Counted from the first letter of the stretch, positions 34,799 to 44,228 are shown. The stretch is 64,000 nucleotides of DNA from [Clostridium] saccharolyticum WM1 (GCF_000144625.1 NC_014376.1:2232001-2296000); one strand, 5' to 3'. The notes: generated by a model from the letters alone, not told the origin. Program-made: numbers and translations.

Positions 34799-35545
34799 TT
34801 ATTCCTGTTTTTCTATCTCAATTTCCAGTCTTTTCAAATATTCTGCTTCTTTTGCAGATAAGCTGGCACCGGTTAAAAGGTCCGGTCTGCGTTCCAGGGT
34901 CCGCTTAATGGACTGTTCTCTTCGCCAGACATCAATGTTTTTATGGTGCCCGGATAAAAGGATTTCAGGAACGCGAAGGCCTCTGTATTCTTCCGGCCTG
35001 GTATACTGGGGATATTCCAGAAGATTATCGTGAAAGGATTCAAATTCAGCAGAGGTATCGTTGTTTAAAACCCCGGGAATCAGACGGGAAATGCAGTCGA
35101 TCATGACCATGGCCGGAAGCTCTCCTCCTGTTAACACATAGTCGCCAATGGAAAGATAATCCGTGGCAACCAGCTCCAAAGCTCTCTCATCAATTCCTTC
35201 ATAATGTCCGCACAGGAAAACAAGATCCTCTTCCTTTGCAAGTTCCTCAGCGATCTTCTGATTAAATACCCTTCCCTGGGGAGTCATATAAATGACCCTT
35301 GGCTTTTTTTTGATTTTCTCACACAGAGCATCATATGCCTCACAAATGGGCATGGGCTGCATGACCATTCCGGCTCCGCCTCCATAGGGATAATCATCCA
35401 CATGGCGGTGCTTGTCCGTGGAATATTCCCGGATATCAATGGCTTCAATGGATAACAGGCCTTTTTCCGCCGCTCTCCCGATGATGCTGGTGTTCAGGCC
35501 GTTTAGGACCATCTCAGGAAACAGGGTTAATATGTGATAATTCAT
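34799..35545 (-). CDS. trmD: tRNA (guanine37-N1)-methyltransferase
   Basis: 248 residues. Knotted SPOUT methyltransferase. N-terminal MNYHILTLFPEM, DYPYGGGAGMVMQP, the SAM knot LCGHYEGIDERA and DYVLTGGELPAMV, and C-terminal LLSGHHKNIDVWRREQS are all present. Methylates G37 of tRNAs reading CNN codons and prevents frameshifts. Downstream of rimM, standard order. Confidence 0.98.
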   Translation of the reverse strand: MNYHILTLFPEMVLNGLNTSIIGRAAEKGLLSIEAIDIREYSTDKHRHVDDYPYGGGAGMVMQPMPICEAYDALCEKIKKKPRVIYMTPQGRVFNQKIAEELAKEEDLVFLCGHYEGIDERALELVATDYLSIGDYVLTGGELPAMVMIDCISRLIPGVLNNDTSAEFESFHDNLLEYPQYTRPEEYRGLRVPEILLSGHHKNIDVWRREQSIKRTLERRPDLLTGASLSAKEAEYLKRLEIEIEKQE

Positions 35546-35567
35546 TGTCTATTTCCACTCCTCTATC

Positions 35568-36077
35568 TTAATCCAGAAGCCCATCCATGATGTGAACCGT
35601 TACAAGCCCTTCCGTCAGATCCACATTCCGCACGCATTCCTTGATTGCCGGAAGCAGTACCTCTTTCCCTTCTGCCGTTTTTACTTCGTAGACATCATTG
35701 GCTCCAGTCTTTATCACATCGGTCAGGATTCCCAATTCCTCTCCCTCCTCCGTGACAACCCGAAGTCCGATTAAGTCAACAATGAAATTTTCATCCGGCC
35801 CAAGCTCAACTGCCTGGTCTCTGGTTATGAGCAGATCTTTTCCCTTATATTTTTCAATGTCATTAATGGAATCATATCCTTTGAATTTTAGGATTACCAT
35901 ATTCTTAAAAAATTTTACTCCCTGGATCTCCAGCTCCCTGCGTTCCTGACCGGCATCCAGGATCACTTTCTTTAATTCATTAAAACGGTTTACATCATCT
36001 GTAGTTGGATAAACCTTTACTTCTCCTCTCACCCCGTGGGTGGATGAGATCACGCCAACTCTTAACAAATTCTCCAT
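35568..36077 (-). CDS. rimM: Ribosome maturation factor RimM
   Basis: 169 residues from the ATG at 36077, which has GGAGAG seven bases before it; longer in-frame starts have no ribosome site. N-terminal domain [19 protein letters not shown] and PRC-barrel C-terminal domain ([26 protein letters not shown]). Needed for 30S head assembly, binding S19. Sits between khpA and trmD. Confidence 0.95.
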   Translation of the reverse strand: MENLLRVGVISSTHGVRGEVKVYPTTDDVNRFNELKKVILDAGQERRELEIQGVKFFKNMVILKFKGYDSINDIEKYKGKDLLITRDQAVELGPDENFIVDLIGLRVVTEEGEELGILTDVIKTGANDVYEVKTAEGKEVLLPAIKECVRNVDLTEGLVTVHIMDGLLD

Positions 36078-36097
36078 CTGTCTCTCCATGTATTTAG

Positions 36098-36146
36098 AAG
36101 TCTGATTCGCTATGCTCGTCCAACGGTCCATCGGTTTAAGTCAGAC
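36098..36146. repeat. Dyad element upstream of rimM
   Basis: GTCTGA (36100-36105) and TCAGAC (36141-36146) face each other across 35 bases, forming a possible stem just upstream of the rimM ribosome site. It may be a dispersed repeat or a leader hairpin; only one copy is in this window. Confidence 0.25.
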
Positions 36147-36182
36147 GCACTTACCTCATCAAACAGATTATGCCAAAAGAAA

Positions 36183-36200
36183 CCGGATATGACTATCCGG
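36183..36200 (-). terminator. Terminator-like hairpin downstream of khpA
   Basis: CCGGATA-TGAC-TATCCGG is a perfect 7-bp stem; TTTCTTTTGG follows on the minus strand. It comes after another hairpin at 36222-36257, giving two in tandem between khpA and rimM. Confidence 0.65.
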
Positions 36201-36221
36201 CTCATGAAACGGCTGAATGCT

Positions 36222-36257
36222 AAAAGGACCGTCGTCCCGACAGGCCGGCGGTCTTTT
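36222..36257 (-). terminator. First terminator downstream of khpA
   Basis: AAAAGGACCG at 36222 pairs, with one bulge, with CGGTCTTTT ending at 36257. On the minus strand CCTTTTAG follows the stem. It is four bases beyond the khpA stop. Confidence 0.65.
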
Positions 36258-36261
36258 CCTG

Positions 36262-36498
36262 TTACTGGATTTCTACAGTAACCTTTTTATCTTCTTTGGA
36301 AGCGGCTGCTTTTACAACAGAGCGGATAGCTTTTGCGATCCTGCCCTGTTTGCCGATTACCTTGCCCATGTCGGAAGGCGCCACCGTAAGCTCAAGAATA
36401 ATTTCATCCTCTTTTACGGTTTCAGTAACAACAACCTGATCCGGATTATCAACCAGTGCTCTTGCAATTACTTCTACTAATTCCTTCATATGCTTCAC
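36262..36498 (-). CDS. khpA: KH-domain RNA-binding protein KhpA (YlqC)
   Basis: 78 residues, a single KH domain with the binding loop VIGKQGRIAKAIRS. In Firmicutes KhpA works with KhpB as an RNA chaperone affecting cell division and translation. It follows rpsP by 6 bases, the conserved order rpsP-khpA-rimM-trmD-rplS. Confidence 0.95.
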   Translation of the reverse strand: MKHMKELVEVIARALVDNPDQVVVTETVKEDEIILELTVAPSDMGKVIGKQGRIAKAIRSVVKAAASKEDKKVTVEIQ

Positions 36499-36504
36499 CT
36501 CTCA

Positions 36505-36747
36505 CTACTGGATACCGGCGATCTTTAAAAGCTTGCTTACAACTTCGGTTGGCTGAGCACCTGCTGTTAACCACTTCTTAGCGTTCTCCTCATTAAACTT
36601 GATGACGCTTGGTTCTGTGGTAGGATCATAGTAACCAACCTCTTCGATGAATCTGCCATCTCTTGGAGATCTGGAATCTGCAACTACAATTCTATAGAAA
36701 GGAGCCTTTTTCTGACCCATTCTTTTTAATCTCATTTTTACTGCCAT
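36505..36747 (-). CDS. rpsP: 30S ribosomal protein S16
   Basis: 80 residues from the ATG at 36747, preceded by [30 protein letters not shown] and [19 protein letters not shown] are diagnostic. A longer frame with 25 more residues is an artefact. 87 bases separate it from ffh. Confidence 0.98.
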   Translation of the reverse strand: MAVKMRLKRMGQKKAPFYRIVVADSRSPRDGRFIEEVGYYDPTTEPSVIKFNEENAKKWLTAGAQPTEVVSKLLKIAGIQ

Positions 36748-36833
36748 TGTGAAATTCACCTCCTTAAACCTTGGATTCTGAAACTGATTTATAGCGAACG
36801 CAGAAATCTGCCTTGCTAACATATAAAAGTAGA

Positions 36834-38183
36834 TTAAAACGGCAATTTCAATTTGCCAAACATTCCCCCATGGCGTTTTCCGCCGCCCATCATACCGGGA
36901 AGCTGTTTCATCATCTTTTTCATCTGGTCAAACTGCTTTACAATGCGGTTTACCTCACCGATGTCCACGCCTGCTCCTTTTGCAACACGCTGCTTTCTGG
37001 AAGCATTTTTCATAAGATCCGGATTCAGCCGTTCCTTGCTGGTCATAGAAAGAATAATTGCTTCCACCCGATCCATGGCTCTTTCATCAAGATCCATGTC
37101 CTTCATCTGGCCCATGCCAGGCATCATGCCTAAAATGCTTGCCATTCCGCCCATTTTCTTTATCTGGCTCATCTGATCCAGGAAATCGTTATAATCAAAT
37201 TCGGCCTTGCGGAGCTTTTGAGACAGTTCCTTTGCTTTCTCTTCGTCAACCTGCAATTCGGCTTTTTCAATCAGAGATAGGATGTCTCCCATACCAAGTA
37301 TCCGGGAAGCCATGCGGTCAGGATAAAATTGTTCCAGATCCGAAAGCTTTTCTCCCATGCCTACATAAAGAACCGGCTTTCCGGTCACCGCACGGATGGA
37401 AAGGGCCGCACCGCCTCTGGTATCACCGTCAAGCTTTGTGATAATGACACCGTCAATCCCGATCTTATCATTAAACATTCCTGCTACGTTTACTGCATCC
37501 TGCCCTGTCATGGCATCTACTACCAGGATGGTCTGATGAACCTCAACCGTCCCTTTGATTTCGATCAGTTCGTTCATCATGTCTTCATCAATATGAAGAC
37601 GACCTGCCGTATCCAGAATAACTACATTCTGATCATTTTTTGCCGCGTAAGCAATAGCGGCCTTTGCAATATCTGCCGGTTTGTGGTTTTCTCCCATGGA
37701 AAACACGGGAACCCCCTGCTTTTCTCCGTTGATCTGCAGCTGCTTAATGGCAGCCGGACGATAAACGTCACAGGCAACCAGAAGAGGCTTTCTCCCCTTT
37801 GCCTTAAGCTTTCCTGCAATCTTGGCAGTTGTGGTGGTTTTTCCGGCACCCTGAAGGCCTGCCATCATGATGATGGTCATATCGCCGGCGGGCTTTAGCC
37901 GGATCTCAGTCGTCTCAGAGCCCATCAGCTTTACCAGCTCTTCATTTACAATCTTTATTACCATCTGTCCGGGAGTCAGGCTGTTCTGGACATCCTGTCC
38001 AATGGCCCGCTCCTGAACGGCACTTATAAACTGTTTCACAACCTTAAAGCTTACGTCGGCTTCCAGTAAAGCCATCTTCACTTCTTTAAGGGCTGTTTTT
38101 ACATCGGCTTCGGACAAACGTCCCTTGCCTCTTAAGCTCTTAAATACATTCTGTAATTTATCGGATAAGCTCTCAAAAGCCAT
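36834..38183 (-). CDS. ffh: Signal recognition particle GTPase Ffh (SRP54)
   Basis: 449 residues. N-G-M domain layout: P-loop [10 protein letters not shown] near residue 107, [22 protein letters not shown], and a Met-rich M domain ([17 protein letters not shown]) that binds signal sequences and SRP RNA. Directs membrane proteins to the translocon. It follows ylxM by 11 bases; the SRP RNA gene is not in this window. Confidence 0.98.
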   Translation of the reverse strand: MAFESLSDKLQNVFKSLRGKGRLSEADVKTALKEVKMALLEADVSFKVVKQFISAVQERAIGQDVQNSLTPGQMVIKIVNEELVKLMGSETTEIRLKPAGDMTIIMMAGLQGAGKTTTTAKIAGKLKAKGRKPLLVACDVYRPAAIKQLQINGEKQGVPVFSMGENHKPADIAKAAIAYAAKNDQNVVILDTAGRLHIDEDMMNELIEIKGTVEVHQTILVVDAMTGQDAVNVAGMFNDKIGIDGVIITKLDGDTRGGAALSIRAVTGKPVLYVGMGEKLSDLEQFYPDRMASRILGMGDILSLIEKAELQVDEEKAKELSQKLRKAEFDYNDFLDQMSQIKKMGGMASILGMMPGMGQMKDMDLDERAMDRVEAIILSMTSKERLNPDLMKNASRKQRVAKGAGVDIGEVNRIVKQFDQMKKMMKQLPGMMGGGKRHGGMFGKLKLPF

Positions 38184-38194
38184 CTAACGCCCTC

Positions 38195-38545
38195 CTAATG
38201 AGCTTCCAGCTCGATGATTTCGCCCGATATCTCCTCGATGCGATGGATCAGATTCATATCATTCGTACCGGCAAATTCTTTTGTCAGACTCTGAATCTCT
38301 CTGGCCAGCTTCTTTGTCTGTTCAAATTTTTTTACCAGCTGAAGCTTTTCCTCGTAGCCCTCCAGAATCTTATCGCACCGCTTAATTAGGTCATGAACCC
38401 CTTGACGGCTGATTCCTTGTTCTTCTGCAATCTCGCTTAAAGAAAGGTCATAGAAAACCACGTCTTCATAAATATGCCTTTGATGCTCTGTTAAAAGAGC
38501 TCCGTAGAAATCATATAGTAAGCCTTGTCTTGCAATCCTTTCCAT
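38195..38545 (-). CDS. ylxM: YlxM-family (UPF0122) SRP-associated DNA-binding-like protein
   Basis: 116 residues from the ATG at 38545 (AGGTGAT before it). Sigma-70 region 4-like helix-turn-helix (DLSLSEIAEEQGISRQGVHD) followed by a coiled-coil C-terminus. In Streptococcus YlxM interacts with Ffh and SRP RNA. The ylxM-ffh pair is the standard arrangement. Confidence 0.92.
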   Translation of the reverse strand: MERIARQGLLYDFYGALLTEHQRHIYEDVVFYDLSLSEIAEEQGISRQGVHDLIKRCDKILEGYEEKLQLVKKFEQTKKLAREIQSLTKEFAGTNDMNLIHRIEEISGEIIELEAH

Positions 38546-38628
38546 ATCATCACCTGGGATATCATACAATACTTTTTGTAAGGTGTCAAGTGTTTTTTCT
38601 TTACACCCTGTAATGTTATCATTAATTA

Positions 38629-39297
38629 TTACGAAAGCGGTTTTTCAAGAAACTTTTTCATGAAATAATAAAGCTTTCTGCTATGGACGATATAGCTTCC
38701 GTGCCCTTCTCCCGGAAGAATCCGAAGGCTGCTGTCCTTGATCCTTGATGCCAGATAGCGGGTATGGGATTCACGGATCATATCTCTTTCTCCCGCTAAA
38801 ATCAGGGTGGGAATTGTGATGCTTTCCAGTTCCTTTGCGGTAATCCGGGGTTCTAAAAGGATCATCCGCAGCTTTCGGTCATGGCTTAAGGTTTCCATAA
38901 GGGCGAAAATTTTATACCAGTACCATTTTAAACCTTGAGGATTCGCATTTGCGCCACAAAGCACCAGCTTTGAAAAAAGGTCCGGATGCCGGGCAGCCGC
39001 TAGGATTCCAAGGATACCCCCATCGCTGAAGCCGCAGAAATACGGTCTTTCCAGTTCCATGATCCTGATAAATTCCGCAACATCCTCCGCCATTTCATGA
39101 TAACCCAGGGTTTTCACCCTGGTGCTTTTTCCATGATCCCTGGAATCCAGGGCGTAAACCGTATAGTCTTTCTTTAAAAGCTCCGCCGTTTCATCAAAGA
39201 TCCTGTGATCCTCCCCATTCCCATGGACAAGAAGGATTGCCGGGCCGGAGCCTGACACTTCATAGAACAGCGTGATTCCGTTCACATCAATATACAC
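38629..39297 (-). CDS. Alpha/beta-fold hydrolase
   Basis: 222 residues. HGNGED oxyanion segment, nucleophile elbow GFSDGG (Ser about residue 93), then an Asp in LILAGERDMI and His in LPGEGHGSYI complete the triad. Similar to proline iminopeptidase/carboxylesterase-type enzymes; the substrate is not known. Starts at GTG (39297) with AAGGAG upstream, 9 bases after the glyoxalase-like gene. Confidence 0.82.
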   Translation of the reverse strand: MYIDVNGITLFYEVSGSGPAILLVHGNGEDHRIFDETAELLKKDYTVYALDSRDHGKSTRVKTLGYHEMAEDVAEFIRIMELERPYFCGFSDGGILGILAAARHPDLFSKLVLCGANANPQGLKWYWYKIFALMETLSHDRKLRMILLEPRITAKELESITIPTLILAGERDMIRESHTRYLASRIKDSSLRILPGEGHGSYIVHSRKLYYFMKKFLEKPLS

Positions 39298-39306
39298 GGC
39301 TTCTCC

Positions 39307-39672
39307 TTATCTTTGAGGAACGATTTCGATCCAGTAGCCGTCAGGATCACTGATGAAATAGATTCCCATGGCAGGGTTTTCAAAGCAGATAACTCCCATA
39401 TCCTTATGCTTTTTATACCAGCTTTCGTATTCATCTGTTTGAAATGCCAGATGAAACTCGCATTCTCCAAGATTATAAGGTTCTTTTCGCTCTGTTAAAT
39501 AGGTCAGTTCCAAAGTAAAATCACTTTTTCCGTCACCTAAATATACCAGTTGAAAGGAACCGTCTCCCGCAGTCTTTTCCCGGACGGGGGTAAGTCCCAG
39601 CGCATCTTTATAGAATTTTAAACTCTTTTCCAGATCAAGTACATTAAAATTAAAATGGTTAAATGTAATCAT
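39307..39672 (-). CDS. VOC-family protein, lactoylglutathione lyase-like
   Basis: 121 residues from the ATG at 39672 (AAGGAG upstream). Two beta-alpha-beta-beta-beta repeats; metal-ligand positions are suggested by HFNFNVLDLEKSLKFY, ECEFHLAF and YWIEIVP. Glyoxalase I detoxifies methylglyoxal; clostridial members may use other thiols or have other substrates. A 34-residue N-terminal extension in the long frame is not supported by any ribosome site. Confidence 0.8.
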   Translation of the reverse strand: MITFNHFNFNVLDLEKSLKFYKDALGLTPVREKTAGDGSFQLVYLGDGKSDFTLELTYLTERKEPYNLGECEFHLAFQTDEYESWYKKHKDMGVICFENPAMGIYFISDPDGYWIEIVPQR

Positions 39673-39868
39673 ACCGCTGTCACTCCTTTTCTTTTTCAAA
39701 ACAGATACGCTTCCCTTTCGATCAGTTACGTACCGCATCCTGTCCTGTCTATCATACCATACATATGATCCCACTTGTCAACTGCAACCGGATTTCTTCT
39801 GCAGGAAAAATAAATAAACCGCATGTTGCCTGGTTTCAAAGGTTTTGGGCCATCTTTTTATTAAGAAA

Positions 39869-39897
39869 GGCCCGGCCTTTTTAGTGAGAGCCGGACC
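39869..39897 (-). terminator. Terminator of serS
   Basis: GGCCCGGC (39869-39876) pairs with GCCGGACC (39890-39897; one G-U) across 13 bases; TTTCTT follows on the minus strand. Lies 11 bases past the serS stop. Confidence 0.8.
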
Positions 39898-39908
39898 TGA
39901 TGAAATCA

Positions 39909-41198
39909 TTATTTTTTCGGTATTAGAGCTTTTGTACCCCCCATGTAGGGCTGCAATGCGTCGGGAATCCTCACGGTTCCGTCTGCCTGTAAGTTATTCT
40001 CCAGAAAGGCGATCAGCATTCTTGGAGGAGCAACTACGGTGTTATTTAAGGTATGGGCAAAATACTTCCTTCCATCATCTCCGGCAACACGGATCTTCAG
40101 CCTTCTTGCCTGTGCATCCCCTAAATTTGAACAGCTTCCCACTTCGAAATACTTCTTCTGTCTTGGGGACCATGCCTCCACATCTACTGATTTCACCTTT
40201 AAATCTGCCAGGTCTCCGGAACAGCATTCCAGAGTTCTTACAGGGATATCCAGAGATCGGAACAAATCAACGGTATTCTGCCACAATTTATCATACCATT
40301 CCATACTGTCTTCCGGTTTGCAGACAACGATCATTTCCTGCTTCTCAAACTGATGGATCCGGTATACGCCGCGTTCCTCTAATCCATGAGCGCCCTTTTC
40401 CTTCCGGAAGCAGGGAGAGTAACTGGTAAGGGTCTGAGGAAGCTTTCCTTCCGGAAGGATGGTATCAATAAATTTTCCGATCATGGAATGCTCGCTGGTA
40501 CCGATGAGATACAAATCCTCTCCTTCGATCTTATACATCATAGCATCCATTTCAGCAAAGCTCATAACTCCGGTTACAACTTCGCTGCGGATCATAAATG
40601 GGGGAACACAGTAGGTGAATCCACGGTTTATCATGAAATCCCTTGCGTAAGATATTACGGAAGAATGAAGCCTTGCAATATCACCCATCAAATAATAAAA
40701 ACCATTGCCTGCCACTTTTCTGGCACTGTCAAGATCAATTCCGTCAAAGCTTTCCATAATGTCTGTATGGTAGGGGATATCAAACTCTGGCACAACCGGT
40801 TCGCCGTAGCGTTCTACCTCTACATTCTCGCTGTCATCCTTGCCGATGGGAACGCTGGGATCAATGATATTGGGAATTGTCATCATGATCTTTTTGATTC
40901 TTTCTTCCAGATCACGTTCCTTTTCTTCCAACTGGGCCAGATGCTGGGAAGCATCGGTTACCTGTTTTTTCATACCTTCTGCTTCTTCCTTTTTTCCCTG
41001 TCCCATTAAGGCACCGATCTGTTTGGAAAGCTTGTTTCGTTCCGCCCTTAAAGCATCCCCTTCCTGCTTTGTCTTACGGTTCTGCTCATCTAGTTCAATG
41101 ACTTCGTCAACTAACGACAGTTTGTTGTCCTGGAATTTATTTTTAATATTTTCCTTTACAATTTCAGGATTTTCTCTTACAAACTTTAAATCTAACAT
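39909..41198 (-). CDS. serS: Seryl-tRNA synthetase
   Basis: 429 residues from the ATG at 41198 (AGGAGGAATACC before it); the longer frame has no ribosome site. N-terminal coiled-coil arm (residues ~28-105) that holds tRNA-Ser, then class II motifs: TSEHSMIGKF, RKEKGAHGLEERGVYRIHQF and the final MLIAFLENNLQADGTVRIP. I see no T-box in the upstream region. Confidence 0.98.
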   Translation of the reverse strand: MLDLKFVRENPEIVKENIKNKFQDNKLSLVDEVIELDEQNRKTKQEGDALRAERNKLSKQIGALMGQGKKEEAEGMKKQVTDASQHLAQLEEKERDLEERIKKIMMTIPNIIDPSVPIGKDDSENVEVERYGEPVVPEFDIPYHTDIMESFDGIDLDSARKVAGNGFYYLMGDIARLHSSVISYARDFMINRGFTYCVPPFMIRSEVVTGVMSFAEMDAMMYKIEGEDLYLIGTSEHSMIGKFIDTILPEGKLPQTLTSYSPCFRKEKGAHGLEERGVYRIHQFEKQEMIVVCKPEDSMEWYDKLWQNTVDLFRSLDIPVRTLECCSGDLADLKVKSVDVEAWSPRQKKYFEVGSCSNLGDAQARRLKIRVAGDDGRKYFAHTLNNTVVAPPRMLIAFLENNLQADGTVRIPDALQPYMGGTKALIPKK

Positions 41199-41263
41199 GG
41201 TATTCCTCCTGGTTTTTCCTAAATATTTTCTGCGAAAATTCTCCCGCATATAGTCTGCCGTTG

Positions 41264-41269
41264 ATTATA
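41264..41269 (-). promoter_or_regulatory. Candidate -10 box of serS
   Basis: TATAAT on the minus strand about 65 bases upstream of the ATG, preceded by TAG. The -35 position (near 41287) falls in the T-rich terminator of the upstream gene and is poor, so the assignment is tentative. Confidence 0.4.
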
Positions 41270-41273
41270 CTAC

Positions 41274-41300
41274 AAAAAAAGGGCAAAGAAAAGCCCCTTT
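41274..41300 (-). terminator. Terminator of the pyridoxamine kinase gene
   Basis: Minus strand AAAGGGGC/GCCCTTT stem with one bulge and a TTTTTTT run. Lies 24 bases past the stop codon. Confidence 0.8.
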
Positions 41301-41323
41301 CCCAAAATTATCCTTGCCTGCCA

Positions 41324-42163
41324 TTACTCGCGAATGAGCAGAGACAGGATTTCCTCAAAACACACTCCGTTCTCGATGGGAACATGAAGTTCATCGGATT
41401 TTAAAATGCAGGCCTTTACAAAATGGGCTGCTTTTTTCACTGCATCCGATAACGGGGTTCCTTTCACCGTTTCAGCTGCCAGGATGCTGGAAAACACATC
41501 TCCTGTTCCCGGCCGTTCACTTCCCACATGGAGAGAGCGTAAAAAATGCGGCTCCCGGCTCTTTTCCGCTACCAGATTGGTTACATAGCCGCCTTCCCTG
41601 ATGCCTGTGACAACCACGGAATCCGGACCCATATCCCAAATTTCGGCCGCCATTGCAAGAAGTTCAGAACGCTTCCAGCCGTTTGTACGGTATTTTCTTC
41701 CGGTTAAAATACAGGCTTCTGTTAAGTTCGGGGTCACAATATCTCCATATCCTACCAATTCCTTCATACGGCTGCACATCCTATCCGTATAAGTCTGGTA
41801 AGCCTTTCCATGATCTCCCATAATGGGATCCACTAAAACCACGGTATCCGGTGTGCTAAAATCCTTAATCATGTCAATGACGATTCCGATCTGTTCCTCA
41901 GAGCCTAAAAATCCGCTGTAGATCCCATCGAAGGTCAAATTCAGTTTCTTCCACTGTTCCACATACAAAGGCATTTTCCCTGTATAATCATCAAAAAAAT
42001 AAGTAGGAAAACCGGTATGGTTAGACAGTATGGAAGTAGGGACCGGACAGCACTGGACCTTTAAGGCGGATAGTATGGGCAAGGCCACTGTCAGAGAACA
42101 GCGGCCATATCCCGATAAGTCATGAATGGCAGCGATTTTTTTCTGATGTTTTTCTGATGTCAT
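41324..42163 (-). CDS. Pyridoxamine/pyridoxal kinase
   Basis: 279 residues. Ribokinase-fold vitamin B6 kinase: AAIHDLSGYGRCSL at the N-terminus, DGIYSGFLGS, VLVDPIMGDHGK, TPNLTEACILTG and the catalytic anion-hole region PGTGDVFSSILAAE. Makes the 5'-phosphate of pyridoxal or pyridoxamine from ATP. An ECF-transporter S component gene lies just upstream, which points to B6 salvage. Closest in look to PdxY/pyridoxamine kinases. Confidence 0.9.
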   Translation of the reverse strand: MTSEKHQKKIAAIHDLSGYGRCSLTVALPILSALKVQCCPVPTSILSNHTGFPTYFFDDYTGKMPLYVEQWKKLNLTFDGIYSGFLGSEEQIGIVIDMIKDFSTPDTVVLVDPIMGDHGKAYQTYTDRMCSRMKELVGYGDIVTPNLTEACILTGRKYRTNGWKRSELLAMAAEIWDMGPDSVVVTGIREGGYVTNLVAEKSREPHFLRSLHVGSERPGTGDVFSSILAAETVKGTPLSDAVKKAAHFVKACILKSDELHVPIENGVCFEEILSLLIRE

Positions 42164-42222
42164 AAAAGTTTCCTCTTTTCTGCCAATCCTTTTAGGTATT
42201 GAATGGATACTTGCAGATATCC

Positions 42223-42810
42223 CTAATCAATCTTTTCAAATAATCCGGATCTGACCAGGGCATTACGAAGCGGCATGTAAATGATGACGGAAACAATGGC
42301 AGAGGTTACCGCATTAATGGAAGTAGATGCAATGTTCCAAGCCAGTGCCAGCTCTGCCGCAGGTTTTCCCAGGATCAGAAGCTTGTAATAGTAACCCACA
42401 AGGGGATCAAAAATCACATTAAACAGCAGACCGCCTGCCGCCGCTGCAATGGTCCAGGTCAGTATATGCTTTTTGTCGGTGGAATCATTGATCCTGCCTA
42501 TGTTATGGGCCAGAAATCCGGTGATGAGTCCGATGCACAGCTTTAAGAGAAAGGTTTTTGGTGCATATACCACATAAACCGGATCAAAGAGATCTCCTAT
42601 GGTCATGCCGATGGCACCGCCTAATCCGCCGTATAAGCCACCCACTAAAAGTGCGCCTAATACGCAGACCGCATTTCCAAGATGAATGGATGTCGCATCT
42701 CCTCCCGGAAGGGTGATTTTAAATTGCAGGAATGTAAATACTACGTAGGACATGGCCGCAAACAGTCCCGTCAGTGCGATCTTATAAATCCTGTTGTTTG
42801 TTTTGCTCAT
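42223..42810 (-). CDS. ECF transporter S component, probable vitamin B6 uptake
   Basis: 195 residues with five to six membrane segments. Glycine-rich family signatures IHLGNAVCVLGALLVGGLYG and IGMTIGDLFDPVYVV are visible; the N-terminus ALTGLFAAMSYVVF is the usual S-component start. It binds a vitamin-type substrate and works with the shared ECF energising module, which is not in this window. Adjacency to the pyridoxamine kinase suggests a B6 vitamer; other vitamins cannot be excluded. Start ATG has GGGAGG. Confidence 0.8.
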   Translation of the reverse strand: MSKTNNRIYKIALTGLFAAMSYVVFTFLQFKITLPGGDATSIHLGNAVCVLGALLVGGLYGGLGGAIGMTIGDLFDPVYVVYAPKTFLLKLCIGLITGFLAHNIGRINDSTDKKHILTWTIAAAAGGLLFNVIFDPLVGYYYKLLILGKPAAELALAWNIASTSINAVTSAIVSVIIYMPLRNALVRSGLFEKID

Positions 42811-42872
42811 TGGTTAATCCTCCCATGGTGCTTTGTTGTTCTTTATCTTAGCACGCAAGTGGAGTGTTATAA

Positions 42873-42889
42873 ATATCCAGTCCGGATAT
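42873..42889 (-). terminator. Weak hairpin after thiN
   Basis: ATATCC (42873-42878) and GGATAT (42884-42889) pair across five bases; TTTATAAC follows on the minus strand. Short AT-rich stem, so weak. Confidence 0.35.
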
Positions 42890-42905
42890 ATTGAACCATA
42901 CCAGT

Positions 42906-43568
42906 TTAATCATGAGACTGAATGCAGATCAGAGTTCCTGATTCAAAGTCAATGGCACCGTTCGTACCGGTCAGCTCATTGCTGATACAAAGGCTGGTGC
43001 CCAGGTCAATGTCTTTTTCAAAAAGAGGATATTTAAATCCGGTCAATGTGATTTTCTTCACCTCACCACACAACGGAAGGAAGGAAATATATTTCCCCCA
43101 TAACGTTTCCGCCTGAAACGTCCTTCCCTTTTCGATCACAGTGATCCAGTTTTTTTCATCTACAATAGCGGCCTCCACGCCTTTTTTCAGGCAGGCATAA
43201 AGCAAATGGAGATTTCCTATGAAATGGTCCATTCTGCCTCCGGTAGCCCCCAGGAGAATCAGTCTGGTACAACCAAGGCCAATGGCAGTATTTAAGGCCA
43301 GCTCCGTGTCGGTTTCATCCTTTTCCGGTTTGTGGGTTTCCCAGGCAATCTCTTCCCGGCTGCATTTGTATTGGGCAAGAACATCTTCTGATACCGTATC
43401 AAAATCTCCCACAATGGCATCCGGCTTTAAATGGAGCCGGGAAAGAGCCGCAAGCCCCCCATCCACTGCAATTATTTTATCAAACCTTCTGTTTTCTAAA
43501 AATCTTCCGGCAAAATCATAGTCTAAGATGCCTCCGGTAACGATCAAACCTATTAATTCTTCTTTCAC
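42906..43568 (-). CDS. thiN: Thiamine diphosphokinase
   Basis: 220 residues. Transfers pyrophosphate from ATP to thiamine. DGGLAALSRLHLKPDAIVGDFD holds the acidic metal site; KDETDTELAL and LGATGGRMDHFIGN are diagnostic. Overlaps the rpe stop by four bases (translationally coupled), and lies at the end of the pknB-rsgA-rpe-thiN string, as in Bacillus. Confidence 0.95.
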   Translation of the reverse strand: MKEELIGLIVTGGILDYDFAGRFLENRRFDKIIAVDGGLAALSRLHLKPDAIVGDFDTVSEDVLAQYKCSREEIAWETHKPEKDETDTELALNTAIGLGCTRLILLGATGGRMDHFIGNLHLLYACLKKGVEAAIVDEKNWITVIEKGRTFQAETLWGKYISFLPLCGEVKKITLTGFKYPLFEKDIDLGTSLCISNELTGTNGAIDFESGTLICIQSHD

Positions 43569-44227
43569 CCTTCATATTCCTCAAATATTTTTAAAAATGC
43601 TTTTGTATTGGCGGCCGCATTTCCTTTAAAAACGGCTGAACCAGCTACAAATACGTTAGCTCCTGCCTCAATCAGTTCTCTTACATTGTCACAGGTTACG
43701 CCTCCGTCCACCTGTATGTCTGTTTCAAGATGACGCTCTATGCAAATGCGCCTTAAAGCCCTCACCTTTTCCAGGGTATAGGGGATGAATTTCTGCCCTC
43801 CGAATCCTGGATTTACTGACATGATCAAAACCATGTCCAATTCCGGCAGAATCTGATCCAGAACGGATAAGGAAGTCGCGGGATTAAGGGCAACTCCTGC
43901 TTTTAATCCTGCTTCCTTGATCTGGTTCATAGTACGGTCCAAATGGGTGCAGGCCTCTGCATGAACACAGATAAGGTCAGCTCCCGCCTCTTTCATATCA
44001 TTGATATATCTTCCCGGTTCCTCTACCATCATATGAACATCAAATATCCGGTCTGTGCAGCTGCGCAGGCTTCCAATCACCGGCATTCCAAATGATATGC
44101 TGGGTACAAACGCCCCATCCATCACATCCAAATGAATGTACTGGGCTCCTGCTTCCGCTACATCCACAACCTGCTGTCCAAGAATTTTAAAATCTGCCGC
44201 TAATATGGAGGGGGCAAGTTTAAGCAT
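43565..44227 (-). CDS. rpe: Ribulose-phosphate 3-epimerase
   Basis: 220 residues. TIM barrel with LAPSILAADF, IHLDVMDGAFVPSISFG (His and Asp metal ligands), VHMMVEEP, SVNPGFGGQKFIP and QVDGGV. Interconverts ribulose 5-phosphate and xylulose 5-phosphate in the pentose phosphate pathway. One base follows rsgA. Confidence 0.97.
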   Translation of the reverse strand: MLKLAPSILAADFKILGQQVVDVAEAGAQYIHLDVMDGAFVPSISFGMPVIGSLRSCTDRIFDVHMMVEEPGRYINDMKEAGADLICVHAEACTHLDRTMNQIKEAGLKAGVALNPATSLSVLDQILPELDMVLIMSVNPGFGGQKFIPYTLEKVRALRRICIERHLETDIQVDGGVTCDNVRELIEAGANVFVAGSAVFKGNAAANTKAFLKIFEEYEG

Positions 44228-44228
44228 A

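Noticed and set aside
39845..41009. Plus-strand open frames of about 200 codons opposite serS
   Set aside because: Antisense to serS, unusual Cys/His/Ser-rich composition and no family features.
41199..41323. T-box leader for serS
   Set aside because: The space is too short and lacks the conserved T-box and specifier-loop sequences; a terminator and promoter fill it.
42811..42905. TPP riboswitch ahead of the ECF S component gene
   Set aside because: The conserved CTGAGA and ACCTGA cores are not found.
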